A stretch of 64,000 nucleotides of DNA from Prochlorococcus sp. AG-402-L09 (GCA_003216715.1 QCIK01000007.1:1-64000); one strand, 5' to 3'. Shown: positions 49,593 to 57,378, counted from the first letter of the stretch. The notes: a model not told the origin generated them from the sequence alone. Program-made: numbers and translations.

Positions 49593-49703
49593 ATGGCTAA
49601 ATTAAGCATTAAACATCAAAAACTTTTGGTTGATGCAATGGTTAAAACCTTTAAATCTATCCCCGCAACAGCGATAACTTTTTCGAACATAAAAAAAAAT
49701 TAA
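49593..49703 (+). CDS. Possible small protein, 36 aa
   Basis: An ATG at 49593 opens a 36-codon frame ending with TAA at 49701-49703. The peptide begins MAKLSIKHQKLLVDAMVKTF, an amphipathic helix, and continues KSIPATAITFSNIKKN. Only its composition supports it. Confidence 0.3.
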   Translation: MAKLSIKHQKLLVDAMVKTFKSIPATAITFSNIKKN

Positions 49704-49746
49704 ACTCATAACTTACGATACACTTCTGAGATATTTTGCTAGCGGA

Positions 49747-49935
49747 TTGTTTTTATTATCCCATGGCCTTTTGGTTTTGGATCACCTAGGAATAGGAGCA
49801 GCTCTTCACGGGATCGGTGAGGTATTTTTTGCTCCATGGGCTATTAAACAGAAAGCATGGGACTTGGTTTTTATAGCTTTTTTGTTTGGTGCATTTGATC
49901 TTTGGGGAACTTTGAAGCTAGGATTTAATTACTAA
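49747..49935 (+). CDS. Small hydrophobic hypothetical protein, 62 aa
   Basis: From TTG 49747 the protein has two hydrophobic segments (LFLLSHGLLVLDHLGIGAAL and WDLVFIAFLFGAFDLWG) joined by HGIGEVFFAPWAIKQKA. The frame is open upstream to 49693, so the start may be a few codons earlier (LITYDTLLRYFASG). Clustered His and Trp suggest a small membrane protein. The family is not recognised. Confidence 0.5.
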   Translation: MFLLSHGLLVLDHLGIGAALHGIGEVFFAPWAIKQKAWDLVFIAFLFGAFDLWGTLKLGFNY

Positions 49936-49962
49936 ATTTATTTTTTATCTTTAAAATTAGGG

Positions 49963-50028
49963 AGGGAGGTCAAAACCCTTCCCAGTAGTACTGACCTCCC
50001 TACAGAAAACTTTGGAACGGGTTTTCTG
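49963..50028. ncRNA. Candidate structured RNA, two consecutive perfect hairpins
   Basis: Hairpin 1 pairs AGGGAGGTCA (49963-49972) with TGACCTCCCT (49992-50001), a perfect 10-bp G+C-rich stem with a 19-base loop. Hairpin 2 starts two bases later and pairs CAGAAAAC (50003-50010) with GTTTTCTG (50021-50028) around a 10-base loop. The G+C content is far above the surrounding sequence. Neither strand shows a good T run, so it is not a plain terminator. Strand and identity are unknown. Confidence 0.45.
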
Positions 50029-50119
50029 ATAAAACAGTTATAGGTAATTTAGTTGAATAAGTTAAGACTTAATTGATACAAAATTAAAAATCTATCAATA
50101 ATTAGAGTAAGTTTTGATT

Positions 50120-50368
50120 TTATTTACTTAAGGCTTGATTAGAAAAAATCTTTTTTCGTTTAATTTTTTTTAACTCGTGCATTCCTTCTATTTGTTGATA
50201 AACAGATTGCAATTGATCGCAAATATGCTCAGTATTTTCTATTTTGTATAATCTAAGTAGCATTTTCTCTATTTGCTCTTTGCAGTCTAAGAAGACATGG
50301 CAATCTATTGTCCCTGGCTCGTATTGCATGTTGAACTTGAAATAATCTATCTTTAAGATATTAATCAA
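50120..50368 (-). CDS. Hypothetical protein, up to 82 aa
   Basis: The frame runs from 50368, but the more likely start is ATG 50329 (MQYEPGTIDCHVFLDCKEQI), giving 69 residues. The centre is helical (EQIEKMLLRLYKIENTEHIC, DQLQSVYQQIEGMHELKKIK) with a basic C terminus. It has no membrane segment. The family is not recognised. Confidence 0.5.
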   Translation of the reverse strand: MINILKIDYFKFNMQYEPGTIDCHVFLDCKEQIEKMLLRLYKIENTEHICDQLQSVYQQIEGMHELKKIKRKKIFSNQALSK

Positions 50369-50498
50369 ATTAAATCTGTAGTTAATGATTCAGTATTCTA
50401 AGAACTACTTTATTATTTATTTTGAAAATAATAAAGTAAAAACATATAACTTCCAATTATATTGAATTGGAGGAAATAAATTTTTTTCGATGTAATTT

Positions 50499-50639
50499 TC
50501 AACCCATTTCAGCTTTCATAGCTTCATGGATTCTCTTACTCATGATTTCATGACCACAATATTGTAAGTATAACTCTTGTGAGCCTTTAGTAGATTTAGT
50601 TTGAGTGTACTTAAGTCCTCTGTAAGTTAGCTCAGCCAT
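50499..50639 (-). CDS. DUF4278-like small protein, 46 aa
   Basis: An ATG at 50639 opens a 46-codon frame ending with TGA (50499-50501). The N-terminal MAELTYRGLKYTQ is the LxYRGxxY motif of cyanobacterial DUF4278 proteins. The rest is QELYLQYCGHEIMSKRIHEA followed by MKAEMG. The function is unknown. Confidence 0.65.
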   Translation of the reverse strand: MAELTYRGLKYTQTKSTKGSQELYLQYCGHEIMSKRIHEAMKAEMG

Positions 50640-50868
50640 TAGAATGTTTTCAATGTTCAAGTCCCCGTTCCATGGCTTGAATCTGACTGCGACTCAAATT
50701 GAGCTGAACGTCTGTAAATAATACACAATACATTCTCAATCTGTTGATGTTTCTTCAAAAATTATTATCAATCTAGATCTGAATTCCCGATTCATTAAAG
50801 AATTCAGAGAGAATCAAATTGAATATTCTTAATTAGAGGTCGTTTTAAATGAATAAAAAAGTAATTAA

Positions 50869-51498
50869 CTATTGAGCCAGTCTAGAAATGTATGAATCTC
50901 TTGAACCGGCATTGATCCATCCGGTCGCAATTGTTTTTGGATGAGTCTTGTTGACGCGGCCTTTATGAATGTGTGTAAGACCAGCGGGAAAAATAACTAG
51001 TTTTCCTCGTTCAGCTGTCTCATGATATTCCTGCCAATGAAACTCTGTTCCTCCTGAATCGACATTATTACAATACAAAATCCAAGCTAAGACTCTGTGC
51101 ACTGGTTCGGTCGCTTCTTCGCTAATAGTCCAGTCACAGTGCCATTTCTTAAAACCTTCCCCAGGAGCATAACGTTGTAAGTTGAAAATGGGATTAACAA
51201 AGAGAGATTTCTCTGGAGCACATTCACTAAAAAGTGGTCGTTCTTGAAGGTATTTTTGAAGACCAGCGTTAACTCCTCTTATTATCACTTCAGATAAAGC
51301 AAATGATTCTGGATCAGTTCGATCTATAGCTACAAGGCTGATATCAGTTGAAATTTTTGCAGGATCTGAATCATTATTTGCCCCATTACTGAAGGCGATT
51401 CCATTGCGATGAAGGTCTGTGCGACGATCGAAAAACGACATCACACCATCTGCAACAGATTCAAAGCCTTCATTTCTATAACTAGCTATTAAATTCAT
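50869..51498 (-). CDS. 2-oxoglutarate/Fe(II)-dependent oxygenase (prolyl 4-hydroxylase-like)
   Basis: The 209-residue protein shows the double-stranded beta-helix iron site: KKWHCDW (His120, Asp122) and FPAGLTHIHKGRV with the distal His, then HPKTIATGWIN at the 2-oxoglutarate end. CNNVDSGGTEF is also typical. It is close to P4H-type oxygenases found in cyanobacteria and their phages, so a phage origin is possible. The substrate is unknown. Confidence 0.82.
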   Translation of the reverse strand: MNLIASYRNEGFESVADGVMSFFDRRTDLHRNGIAFSNGANNDSDPAKISTDISLVAIDRTDPESFALSEVIIRGVNAGLQKYLQERPLFSECAPEKSLFVNPIFNLQRYAPGEGFKKWHCDWTISEEATEPVHRVLAWILYCNNVDSGGTEFHWQEYHETAERGKLVIFPAGLTHIHKGRVNKTHPKTIATGWINAGSRDSYISRLAQ

Positions 51499-51647
51499 AG
51501 AAACTTTTTAGGTTTTGTGATCTCTGGATACTTTAAATCGCTTGAAAGTATCAGTTCAAAAAATCCTAGATGGACTTTTGCCCTCTCTTGGTTTGCTAGC
51601 GGTAATGTTTAATTTTGATGAAGTTGTTTTAATTAAAAGGCTATAAA

Positions 51648-51803
51648 TTAAGCTAGAGCCTTTTCTTTAAGAGATCTTAAATACCTCTTTCTTTGACCGC
51701 TTCCTTCTACTTCAAAATGCCAAGAAGGTTTTTTGTTGTCGGTTTTTTTTAAGTTAACGCCAGGATTGCTCGTGCTTAACTTCTTCTTAATCTTTGTATT
51801 CAT
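51648..51803 (-). CDS. Small basic hypothetical protein, 51 aa
   Basis: An ATG at 51803 opens a 51-codon frame ending with TAA at 51648-51650. The peptide is highly basic (MNTKIKKKLSTSNPGVNLKK, then SWHFEVEGSGQRKRYLRSLK). The WHFEVEGSG core looks like a conserved strand-turn, so a nucleic-acid-binding or phage-like origin is possible. The family is not recognised. Confidence 0.5.
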   Translation of the reverse strand: MNTKIKKKLSTSNPGVNLKKTDNKKPSWHFEVEGSGQRKRYLRSLKEKALA

Positions 51804-51877
51804 GGGATCATTAAAGCACATTCTCTAATTTTTTATGGTTCGGTCGTTACTTTTTCTTCTCGTAAATAGATAAAAAA

Positions 51878-51903
51878 AAAGAGGCCCACTTGAACCCCTC
51901 TTT
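51878..51903 (-). terminator. Rho-independent terminator
   Basis: AAAGAGG (51878-51884) pairs with CCTCTTT (51897-51903). On the minus strand a run of nine T follows (51872-51880). It terminates the 47-residue gene that ends at 51931. Confidence 0.7.
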
Positions 51904-51930
51904 GAAATTTAAAATAATTTTGACCTTAAC

Positions 51931-52074
51931 CTATGCAATTCCTCGGTTCTTATAAGGGTCATCTCTGAAAGGGTGTGCCTCAAAACTTGGAGGTGAGTTC
52001 TCTTGATAAGGATGAAATATAGCATTTCCCATTGAAATGAGTAATTCTTGAAGCCAAAGAATTGTTTTTTTCAT
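51931..52074 (-). CDS. Small hypothetical protein, 47 aa
   Basis: An ATG at 52074 opens a 47-codon frame ending with TAG at 51931-51933. After an amphipathic helix (MKKTILWLQELLISMGNAIF) comes HPYQENSPPSFEAHPFRDDP and YKNRGIA. A clear terminator after the stop codon and its position between genes support it. The family is not recognised. Confidence 0.55.
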   Translation of the reverse strand: MKKTILWLQELLISMGNAIFHPYQENSPPSFEAHPFRDDPYKNRGIA

Positions 52075-52221
52075 TGAGTCCTCTTATGGGATATAACCAT
52101 ATATAAGTTATGTGGAATATTTATACATCAGTACAAACTCCTCTTCTTGAATTTTGAATTTTCTAGGTAATAGCAATCGAGCCGCTCTCGAGTATTTATT
52201 TAGAAATAAGAAATTTTGACC

Positions 52222-53295
52222 TTATTCGAATCCTTGAGGTGACGTTCTTGTCCGAACCTTAAACTCCCAAACCGTAATTCCTCCATTTGCATTTATTGCA
52301 GCCAACGCAGTGTCATCAGGATTCCAAGCGATTTGGCTTACAAGGTCACCTGCAAATGCACCACCAACTGGATCACCCTGACCATCTTTTTGGAGAAACC
52401 AAGAAAAAACTGAACCATCTCGCGCACCAGAAGCTAAAAGCATCCCGCTATGTGAGAAAGCAAGGCATGAAATGGGTTCGGTATGAAGCATTAACTCTCC
52501 TGGCACAGTGCCTTCAGGACCATCGCCTTGAAAACTCCAAACTGTCACTCGATCACTACCTCCGGTAGCAAGGACTGTGCCGGTTTGATCAAAAGCTAGG
52601 TGGCTTGGTTTACCTGGATAGCCTGTCATCTCTGAATCTTGATCAGTTGAACGACGCCAGAAATGAACAGAATTATCCTGACTGCCGCATGCCACTATAT
52701 CTCCATCTGGACTAAGCACCATAGATACAAGTGAGCCTCTCCACTCCAACTTTTGATTGATCTTGTCGCTTACTACATCAAAAAAAGTTACTTGGCCATA
52801 GCATGCTGTTGCTAATTCATTTGAATTAGACCAAGAAATTGCGCTGACAGTGCTTGGATGCTTCTCTGATCGCCAATGTTCTTGACCTTCTTCATCAAAA
52901 ACATAGACGTATTTAGTAAAAACTACTGCTAAAAATTTTCCGTCTGGAGACCACTTGATGTGCTCAACCCATCCTTTCCCAAGTTCTAAATTTTTAGTTG
53001 ACTTACCTTCTTGGCTTTCCCATATATACACATGTCCATCCTGGCCAGCAGTTGCAAAAGTATTTCCATCTGGATGAATAGACATTGCTAGTAAGCCACC
53101 TTTGTGGATGTCTTTTATTTTCCAAATTAGCTTTCCAGAATTCCCCTCAAATGCGTAAAGTCCACCAGCGACATCACCTACTAAAAAAGTTTTACCTTGA
53201 AGTGCCCAGCCGCAGACAATGGCGTAGTCGTCAGCTTGAGCAGACCAACCTTCATGAAGCATTCCCTTGGGACTAAATGCCTCTATACCAGGCAT
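52222..53295 (-). CDS. WD40 repeat beta-propeller protein
   Basis: The 357-residue protein consists of seven WD40-type repeats. Typical ends are ATAGQDGHVYIWES, VACGSQDNSVHFWRR, LATGGSDRVTVWSF, LLASGARDGSVFSWF and the final GGITVWEFKV. It has no signal peptide, so it is cytoplasmic. The start ATG (53293-53295) lies inside the 3' end of the COG0523 GTPase gene (13-base overlap), so it is translationally coupled to it. It probably acts as a scaffold for the GTPase or its client. Its place in the zinc locus is the only clue to function. Confidence 0.88.
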   Translation of the reverse strand: MPGIEAFSPKGMLHEGWSAQADDYAIVCGWALQGKTFLVGDVAGGLYAFEGNSGKLIWKIKDIHKGGLLAMSIHPDGNTFATAGQDGHVYIWESQEGKSTKNLELGKGWVEHIKWSPDGKFLAVVFTKYVYVFDEEGQEHWRSEKHPSTVSAISWSNSNELATACYGQVTFFDVVSDKINQKLEWRGSLVSMVLSPDGDIVACGSQDNSVHFWRRSTDQDSEMTGYPGKPSHLAFDQTGTVLATGGSDRVTVWSFQGDGPEGTVPGELMLHTEPISCLAFSHSGMLLASGARDGSVFSWFLQKDGQGDPVGGAFAGDLVSQIAWNPDDTALAAINANGGITVWEFKVRTRTSPQGFE

Positions 53296-54665
53296 TTGTT
53301 AAACTCCCTGCTCATTTCTGCTTCATCAAGATTTCTACCGATAAAGACAAGTTGGTTGCGGCGAGGTTCATCGCCCCATTCTTTATCAGGTTGAGCGGTG
53401 AAGAGCATATGTACTCCTTGAAAAACTATTCGCCGGGACTCTCCCGCATAACTAATGAAACCCTTTGTACGAAATATGTCCACACCTTTTTCTGATAGGA
53501 GCCTACTTAACCACCTATTGAGTTTTTCTGGATCTACATCGCCTACTCGCTCGATAGCAAATGAACCAACTTCGTCGTCGTGTTCGTGCTCGGCTACCCA
53601 AGTCCGCTCAGCTATTGGAGAAATTATAGAGATGTTCTGATCTGTCTTTACCTCGTCCGTAGGAGGAGTATTTACTTTCGTTAATTTCATATTAAATTCT
53701 TCGGCTGTATGTTGAGTGAATAGACCTATATCCATTGCCTTATCAACATCTATGAAGAAGGACTTAGTCCCTTCGGATTGAAGTAGAAGGCTCACATGCT
53801 TGCCGACTGGAACTATATCCCCTGGATTCAAGGGTTGTTCTTGTTCTGCATAGAGTCTCACGCAAGATTCAGCACCTGTGTTGAGAGCAGTCTCGTCTTT
53901 ACCTTGGTCTGACAACAGGACTAGAGACATTGTGGGGTCTGGGCCTTCTTCGAGCGACAGTTCATAGCGACCTTCTTTAAGTGAAAAAACACCTGTCCAC
54001 TCAAATGGGTATTCTGGTTCAAGAAAAGTTGGACGACGCTGAAGTACTTGATCAAGATTAAAAGCACTTAGATTTAGCACAGTATCAATTGAGACGTCTG
54101 CTTGTTTACTGCGTATGACACGAGCCATGCGATTCATATCGCGTAGCCTTGACTCTAAGTTGTCGAGTGATTTATCTGAAACTAGATCAGTTTTATTTAG
54201 AACAAGGACGTCAGCGAAGGCAACTTGCTCCGAACTTTCATCACTTCGACCAAGTTGTTGTTCTATGTGGGCTGCGTCCACAAGTGTGACAATGCCATCG
54301 AGTGAAAACTCATCACGGATTTCATCGTCCATGAAGAATGTCTGAGCTACAGGGCCAGGATCAGCAAGGCCAGTAGTTTCAACTAATACATAGTCAAATT
54401 TGTCTCGCCTCTTCATGAGGTTTCCTAGTACACGAATTAAATCTCCACGTACGGTGCAGCAGATGCAACCATTAGACATCTCGAACACCTCTTCATCAGC
54501 ATTGATTACTAATCCTTGATCAATACCAACTTCACCATATTCATTTTCAATAACAGCTATTTTTTTACCGTGCTCTTCGCTTAGGATTCGATTGAGAAGA
54601 GTCGTTTTACCAGATCCGAGGAAACCAGTCAGTATTGTTACCGGTACTTTTTGTTTGTTGCTCAT
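53283..54665 (-). CDS. COG0523 (CobW/ZigA-type) metal-chaperone GTPase with an extra ~110-residue domain
   Basis: I take ATG 54665 (MSNKQKVPVTILTGFLGSGK), giving 460 residues. Walker A is GFLGSGKTTLLNRI (14-27), then IENEYGEVGID (~39-49), the metal motif GCICCTVRGDL (~66-76), ETTGLADPGPV (~96-106) and NKTD (157-160). The C-terminal domain (~365-460) has GDVDPEKLNRWLSRLL and KGFISYAGESRRIVFQGVHM. Residues ~219-330 are an insertion not seen in usual CobW C-terminal regions, and it aligns with an insertion in ZnuA (55048). Family members move or insert zinc or cobalt under metal limitation. The gene precedes the WD40 gene and follows an unknown small gene. Confidence 0.92.
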   Translation of the reverse strand: MSNKQKVPVTILTGFLGSGKTTLLNRILSEEHGKKIAVIENEYGEVGIDQGLVINADEEVFEMSNGCICCTVRGDLIRVLGNLMKRRDKFDYVLVETTGLADPGPVAQTFFMDDEIRDEFSLDGIVTLVDAAHIEQQLGRSDESSEQVAFADVLVLNKTDLVSDKSLDNLESRLRDMNRMARVIRSKQADVSIDTVLNLSAFNLDQVLQRRPTFLEPEYPFEWTGVFSLKEGRYELSLEEGPDPTMSLVLLSDQGKDETALNTGAESCVRLYAEQEQPLNPGDIVPVGKHVSLLLQSEGTKSFFIDVDKAMDIGLFTQHTAEEFNMKLTKVNTPPTDEVKTDQNISIISPIAERTWVAEHEHDDEVGSFAIERVGDVDPEKLNRWLSRLLSEKGVDIFRTKGFISYAGESRRIVFQGVHMLFTAQPDKEWGDEPRRNQLVFIGRNLDEAEMSREFNKCLV

Positions 54666-54673
54666 TTCATTCA

Positions 54674-54991
54674 CTAATGATGTGAACAATTGGAGTTATC
54701 AAGAGAAATGTCAGTTAGCCAATTCTCTTGTAGACCCAATAAGTCTAGCGACTTTGATTCAAAGTCATCAAGCTCATAATAATTGTATGGAACTTTTAAT
54801 CTAACTGTATTTTTTCCATTTTCTTTTTTAAGCGAGTGATTGGAAAATTGAAGTTCTTTTAAATTGTCATCAAAGTCAGTTGAGATAGTAAGTTTTAAGA
54901 TCTTATATCTATTCCATGGTGGTTTATCCATAAAACTTGCTTGATCTTCCCAATGTTTTTTATAGGCGTTGAACCCTTTAGTTGGAAACAT
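54674..54991 (-). CDS. Hypothetical protein of the zinc locus, 105 aa
   Basis: The soluble protein starts at ATG 54991 (MFPTKGFNAYKKHWEDQASF). It has beta-like segments (YKILKLTISTDF, NTVRLKVPYNYYELDDF) and ends in DISLDNSNCSHH, a Cys-Ser-His-His end that could bind metal. It lies 8 bases before the COG0523 start and just after the hairpin at 55000-55034, so it is probably cotranscribed with znuA and the GTPase. The family is not recognised. Confidence 0.65.
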   Translation of the reverse strand: MFPTKGFNAYKKHWEDQASFMDKPPWNRYKILKLTISTDFDDNLKELQFSNHSLKKENGKNTVRLKVPYNYYELDDFESKSLDLLGLQENWLTDISLDNSNCSHH

Positions 54992-54999
54992 TTTTTTTA

Positions 55000-55034
55000 A
55001 ATCCTGTCTGCATTACATAAATGTAAACAGGATT
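55000..55034 (-). promoter_or_regulatory. Long bulged hairpin between znuA and the downstream genes
   Basis: Outer arms AATCCTGT (55000-55007) and ACAGGATT (55027-55034) pair perfectly. Inner arms TTACAT (55013-55018) and ATGTAA (55021-55026) stack directly on one side with a 5-base bulge on the other, giving 14 bp. On the minus strand it lies between the znuA stop codon and the next start, with an A-rich tract, not a T run, following. It may protect the znuA 3' end or block read-through. It could also be an operator. Confidence 0.6.
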
Positions 55035-55047
55035 GTATGTGTAAAAG

Positions 55048-56565
55048 TTAAGGGTTACTTAAACTATTCCATTTACTCTCAAGTTGATCGCCCGCTTTCT
55101 CGTCACATTCACCACCAAGAGAATCAACAATTGTACATGTGTTGTGTACTGCGACTGAAACAGTATTCCCTTCTAGCATTAGACCATCAACAAAGATTTG
55201 ATTTCTTGCAATAGGAGTGGAAGTTTGTCTGCTCAGGTTTTTCAATAGCTTGGAAGGAGGCTTTTGCTCAGCGAATAATACGTTCACGTTTTCTTCTTTG
55301 AGCTCAGCTATAACCGTTGAAATAGTCTCTGGTCTAAGGCTGGAAGAATCACCAAGGAAATCTAATAGACTCAAAGTCTTCAAGCCAAATGCATCTCCGT
55401 AATATTCCATCGCTTTGTGCTTAGAAACGATTGTCCTTCGATCAGTAGGAATTGTGGCAACTTGTTTTTGAGTCCATAAGTCTAGATCTTCCAAAATAGA
55501 ATTAACGGCTTGAGTTCTTTCTTTTAAAACTTTTTTTGTTTCTCTGTCAAAGAAGGAAATTTTCTTATTGATATTTTTAGAAATTACATTTCCCATCTTG
55601 ATGATGTTATGAGGGTCATGCCAGATATGAGGATCTAGCCCACCATGATCATGGTGATGATGATGATCGCCTTCATCTGGGACTTGAGCAATCGGTTCAA
55701 CATCGTCGCCTGAAACATCCTTAAAGAAATGTTCGTCGGCTTCAAATTCAAAAGGCATATGCTCAGTAAAGAATGCATATTTACCAGCTTTTTTGATTTC
55801 TACAGTAAATGTTGTGGTATCTCTCTTTTCATTAAATGTAAGAAAATATGCTTTTTCCTGCGCAACAAGTTTGTCATTATTGCGTTTGGTCTCTGAATTC
55901 TTAGAACCTAACAATTCTTTAGCAAGCTTTTCTGATGCTTCAATATCACCAGAGTTGAGAATAACCATTTTCATTGCAGGATCAGCATAGTCTCCATCAA
56001 CTTTGGCAAAAGACCATTTGTATGTTCCTGCTGAAAGATCAAAAACACCAGCCCATTCAAATTCTCCTTCTCCGTGGCTATCGCCATGATCATCATGGTC
56101 ATCATGATCGTCATGTTTAGCCGCTGAATGATCACCGTGGTCATCATCCTTAGCAACTGAATGATCATCGTGATCGTCATGATGATCGTCTATTTCTATT
56201 GCACTTACGCCGACAACAACAGTTAAAGGATTATCTAACCATTTTTTGATAGCAGGGGTCATCTCTGAACCAAGAGTAAATACTTGGTTTGCACTTTTCA
56301 GTGTTTGGGCCTGTCTTGGAGTGATTTTGACATCATGAACATCTTGTTTTCTATCAATTAAGCAGGTTACAGGTGTTGAAGGTGGTGCAATCGCAGAAAC
56401 GACATCGCATACTAATGGCTCTACGGCAACAATTGGTTTTGAATTTGCCTGTGCACTCTGATTAATTCCCGAGAATAAAAATGCTCCAGCAAGAAAAGAG
56501 CACTTAAGGACTGTTTTATTGAATATTGTTTTACTTTTGATGTGTTGATTAATCAATTTCGACAT
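55048..56565 (-). CDS. znuA: Zinc ABC transporter, periplasmic binding protein ZnuA with an extra domain and two His-rich loops
   Basis: The 505-residue protein is ~200 residues longer than a usual ZnuA. Its layout is a signal peptide (~1-41, ending SAQANS), an N-terminal lobe, a His/Asp-rich stretch (~126-165, repeated DDHDDH units) and an extra ~110-residue domain (~168-280, FEWAGVFDLSAGTY to FFTEHMPFEFE). A second His cluster (~301-308) leads to the canonical ZnuA motif LDPHIWHDPHN (~310-320). The C-terminal lobe has RRTIVSKHKAMEYYGDAFGL and ends in a Cys-containing tail. It captures zinc for ZnuBC. A Zur-type box lies 30 bases upstream, shared with divergent znuC. Confidence 0.93.
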   Translation of the reverse strand: MSKLINQHIKSKTIFNKTVLKCSFLAGAFLFSGINQSAQANSKPIVAVEPLVCDVVSAIAPPSTPVTCLIDRKQDVHDVKITPRQAQTLKSANQVFTLGSEMTPAIKKWLDNPLTVVVGVSAIEIDDHHDDHDDHSVAKDDDHGDHSAAKHDDHDDHDDHGDSHGEGEFEWAGVFDLSAGTYKWSFAKVDGDYADPAMKMVILNSGDIEASEKLAKELLGSKNSETKRNNDKLVAQEKAYFLTFNEKRDTTTFTVEIKKAGKYAFFTEHMPFEFEADEHFFKDVSGDDVEPIAQVPDEGDHHHHHDHGGLDPHIWHDPHNIIKMGNVISKNINKKISFFDRETKKVLKERTQAVNSILEDLDLWTQKQVATIPTDRRTIVSKHKAMEYYGDAFGLKTLSLLDFLGDSSSLRPETISTVIAELKEENVNVLFAEQKPPSKLLKNLSRQTSTPIARNQIFVDGLMLEGNTVSVAVHNTCTIVDSLGGECDEKAGDQLESKWNSLSNP

Positions 56566-56594
56566 TTAAACAAAAAATTAGCTTATCCAAGAAA

Positions 56595-56609
56595 CGATAA
56601 TCATTTTCA
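56595..56609. promoter_or_regulatory. Zur box between znuA and znuC
   Basis: CGATAATCATTTTCA matches the cyanobacterial Zur palindrome TGATAAT-N-ATTATCA at 12 of 14 defined positions. It is placed 30 bases from the znuA start and 51 bases from the znuC start, so one operator would control both divergent units. With a zur gene in the same locus the assignment is strong. Confidence 0.8.
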
Positions 56610-56659
56610 TTTGAGATTGGCAAGTATATTATGTTTCTTGTCAGCAAATCCTTTAATTG

Positions 56660-57355
56660 ATGTCTAGTTTGATTGCTGAAAATGTGACATATTCCTATTC
56701 CAGCAATATCAAGCCTGCTTTAAGTAAGGTTTCTCTTGATCTTGAGCAAGGTACTTTGACTGCTCTTGTTGGTCCGAATGGCGCCGGTAAGTCTACCTTA
56801 TTAAGTCTGCTGCAAGGGAGTAGCACTCCGGATCAAGGAGAAATTACTGTTGATGGAAAACCATTGAGAAATAATAGATCTCAAGTAGCTTTAATGCCTC
56901 AGAGGGGAAAGCTGAATTGGAATTTTCCAATTACTGTTGAAGGATTAGTCTCTTTAGGTCGAGTCAATCATTCTAGATCGACTTGTTGTGAATTAGAAGC
57001 TGCCCTTCAACGTGTTGGAATATCTCATTTAGCAAAAAGGAGACTTGATACTTTGTCTGGTGGACAGCAGCAAAGAGCATTACTTGCAAAAACATTAATG
57101 AATCCAGCCAAAATTTTTCTTCTTGATGAACCTTGCTCCGCCTTTGATCCTCCCGCTAAAGAAGATTTCCTGTTAATCATTCGTCAGCTAGCTGATTCTG
57201 GATTCACTGTCTTTGTTAGTAGTCACGACTGGGGAACATCTTTAAATGCCTATGACAAGGTTGTTGCTTTAGATAAAATTGTTTTAGCTTCTGGCAGCCC
57301 TCGGGAAGTTCAAGAAAAACTTAGTTCAATTAATTATTTGAGGTGGAAGTTATAG
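56660..57355 (+). CDS. znuC: Zinc ABC transporter, ATPase ZnuC
   Basis: I take ATG 56660 (MSSLIAENVTYSYS), giving 231 residues. Walker A is GPNGAGKSTLLSLL, the signature is LSGGQQQRALLAKTLM, Walker B is IFLLDEPCSAFD and the switch His is in VSSHDWG. It powers zinc import with ZnuB. It is divergent from znuA across the Zur box and converges on zur, so znuC and znuB are not adjacent. Confidence 0.95.
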   Translation: MSSLIAENVTYSYSSNIKPALSKVSLDLEQGTLTALVGPNGAGKSTLLSLLQGSSTPDQGEITVDGKPLRNNRSQVALMPQRGKLNWNFPITVEGLVSLGRVNHSRSTCCELEAALQRVGISHLAKRRLDTLSGGQQQRALLAKTLMNPAKIFLLDEPCSAFDPPAKEDFLLIIRQLADSGFTVFVSSHDWGTSLNAYDKVVALDKIVLASGSPREVQEKLSSINYLRWKL

Positions 57356-57378
57356 GTTTGATTCATATTCAAATAATC

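Noticed and set aside
48357-52221. Integrated prophage or CRISPR array
   Set aside because: No integrase, phage structural gene, direct-repeat array or att-like repeat was found; only one phage-like oxygenase is present.
55971-56180. Met/Ile-rich minus-strand ORF within znuA
   Set aside because: It is the frame-shifted reading of the His/Asp-rich repeat in znuA.
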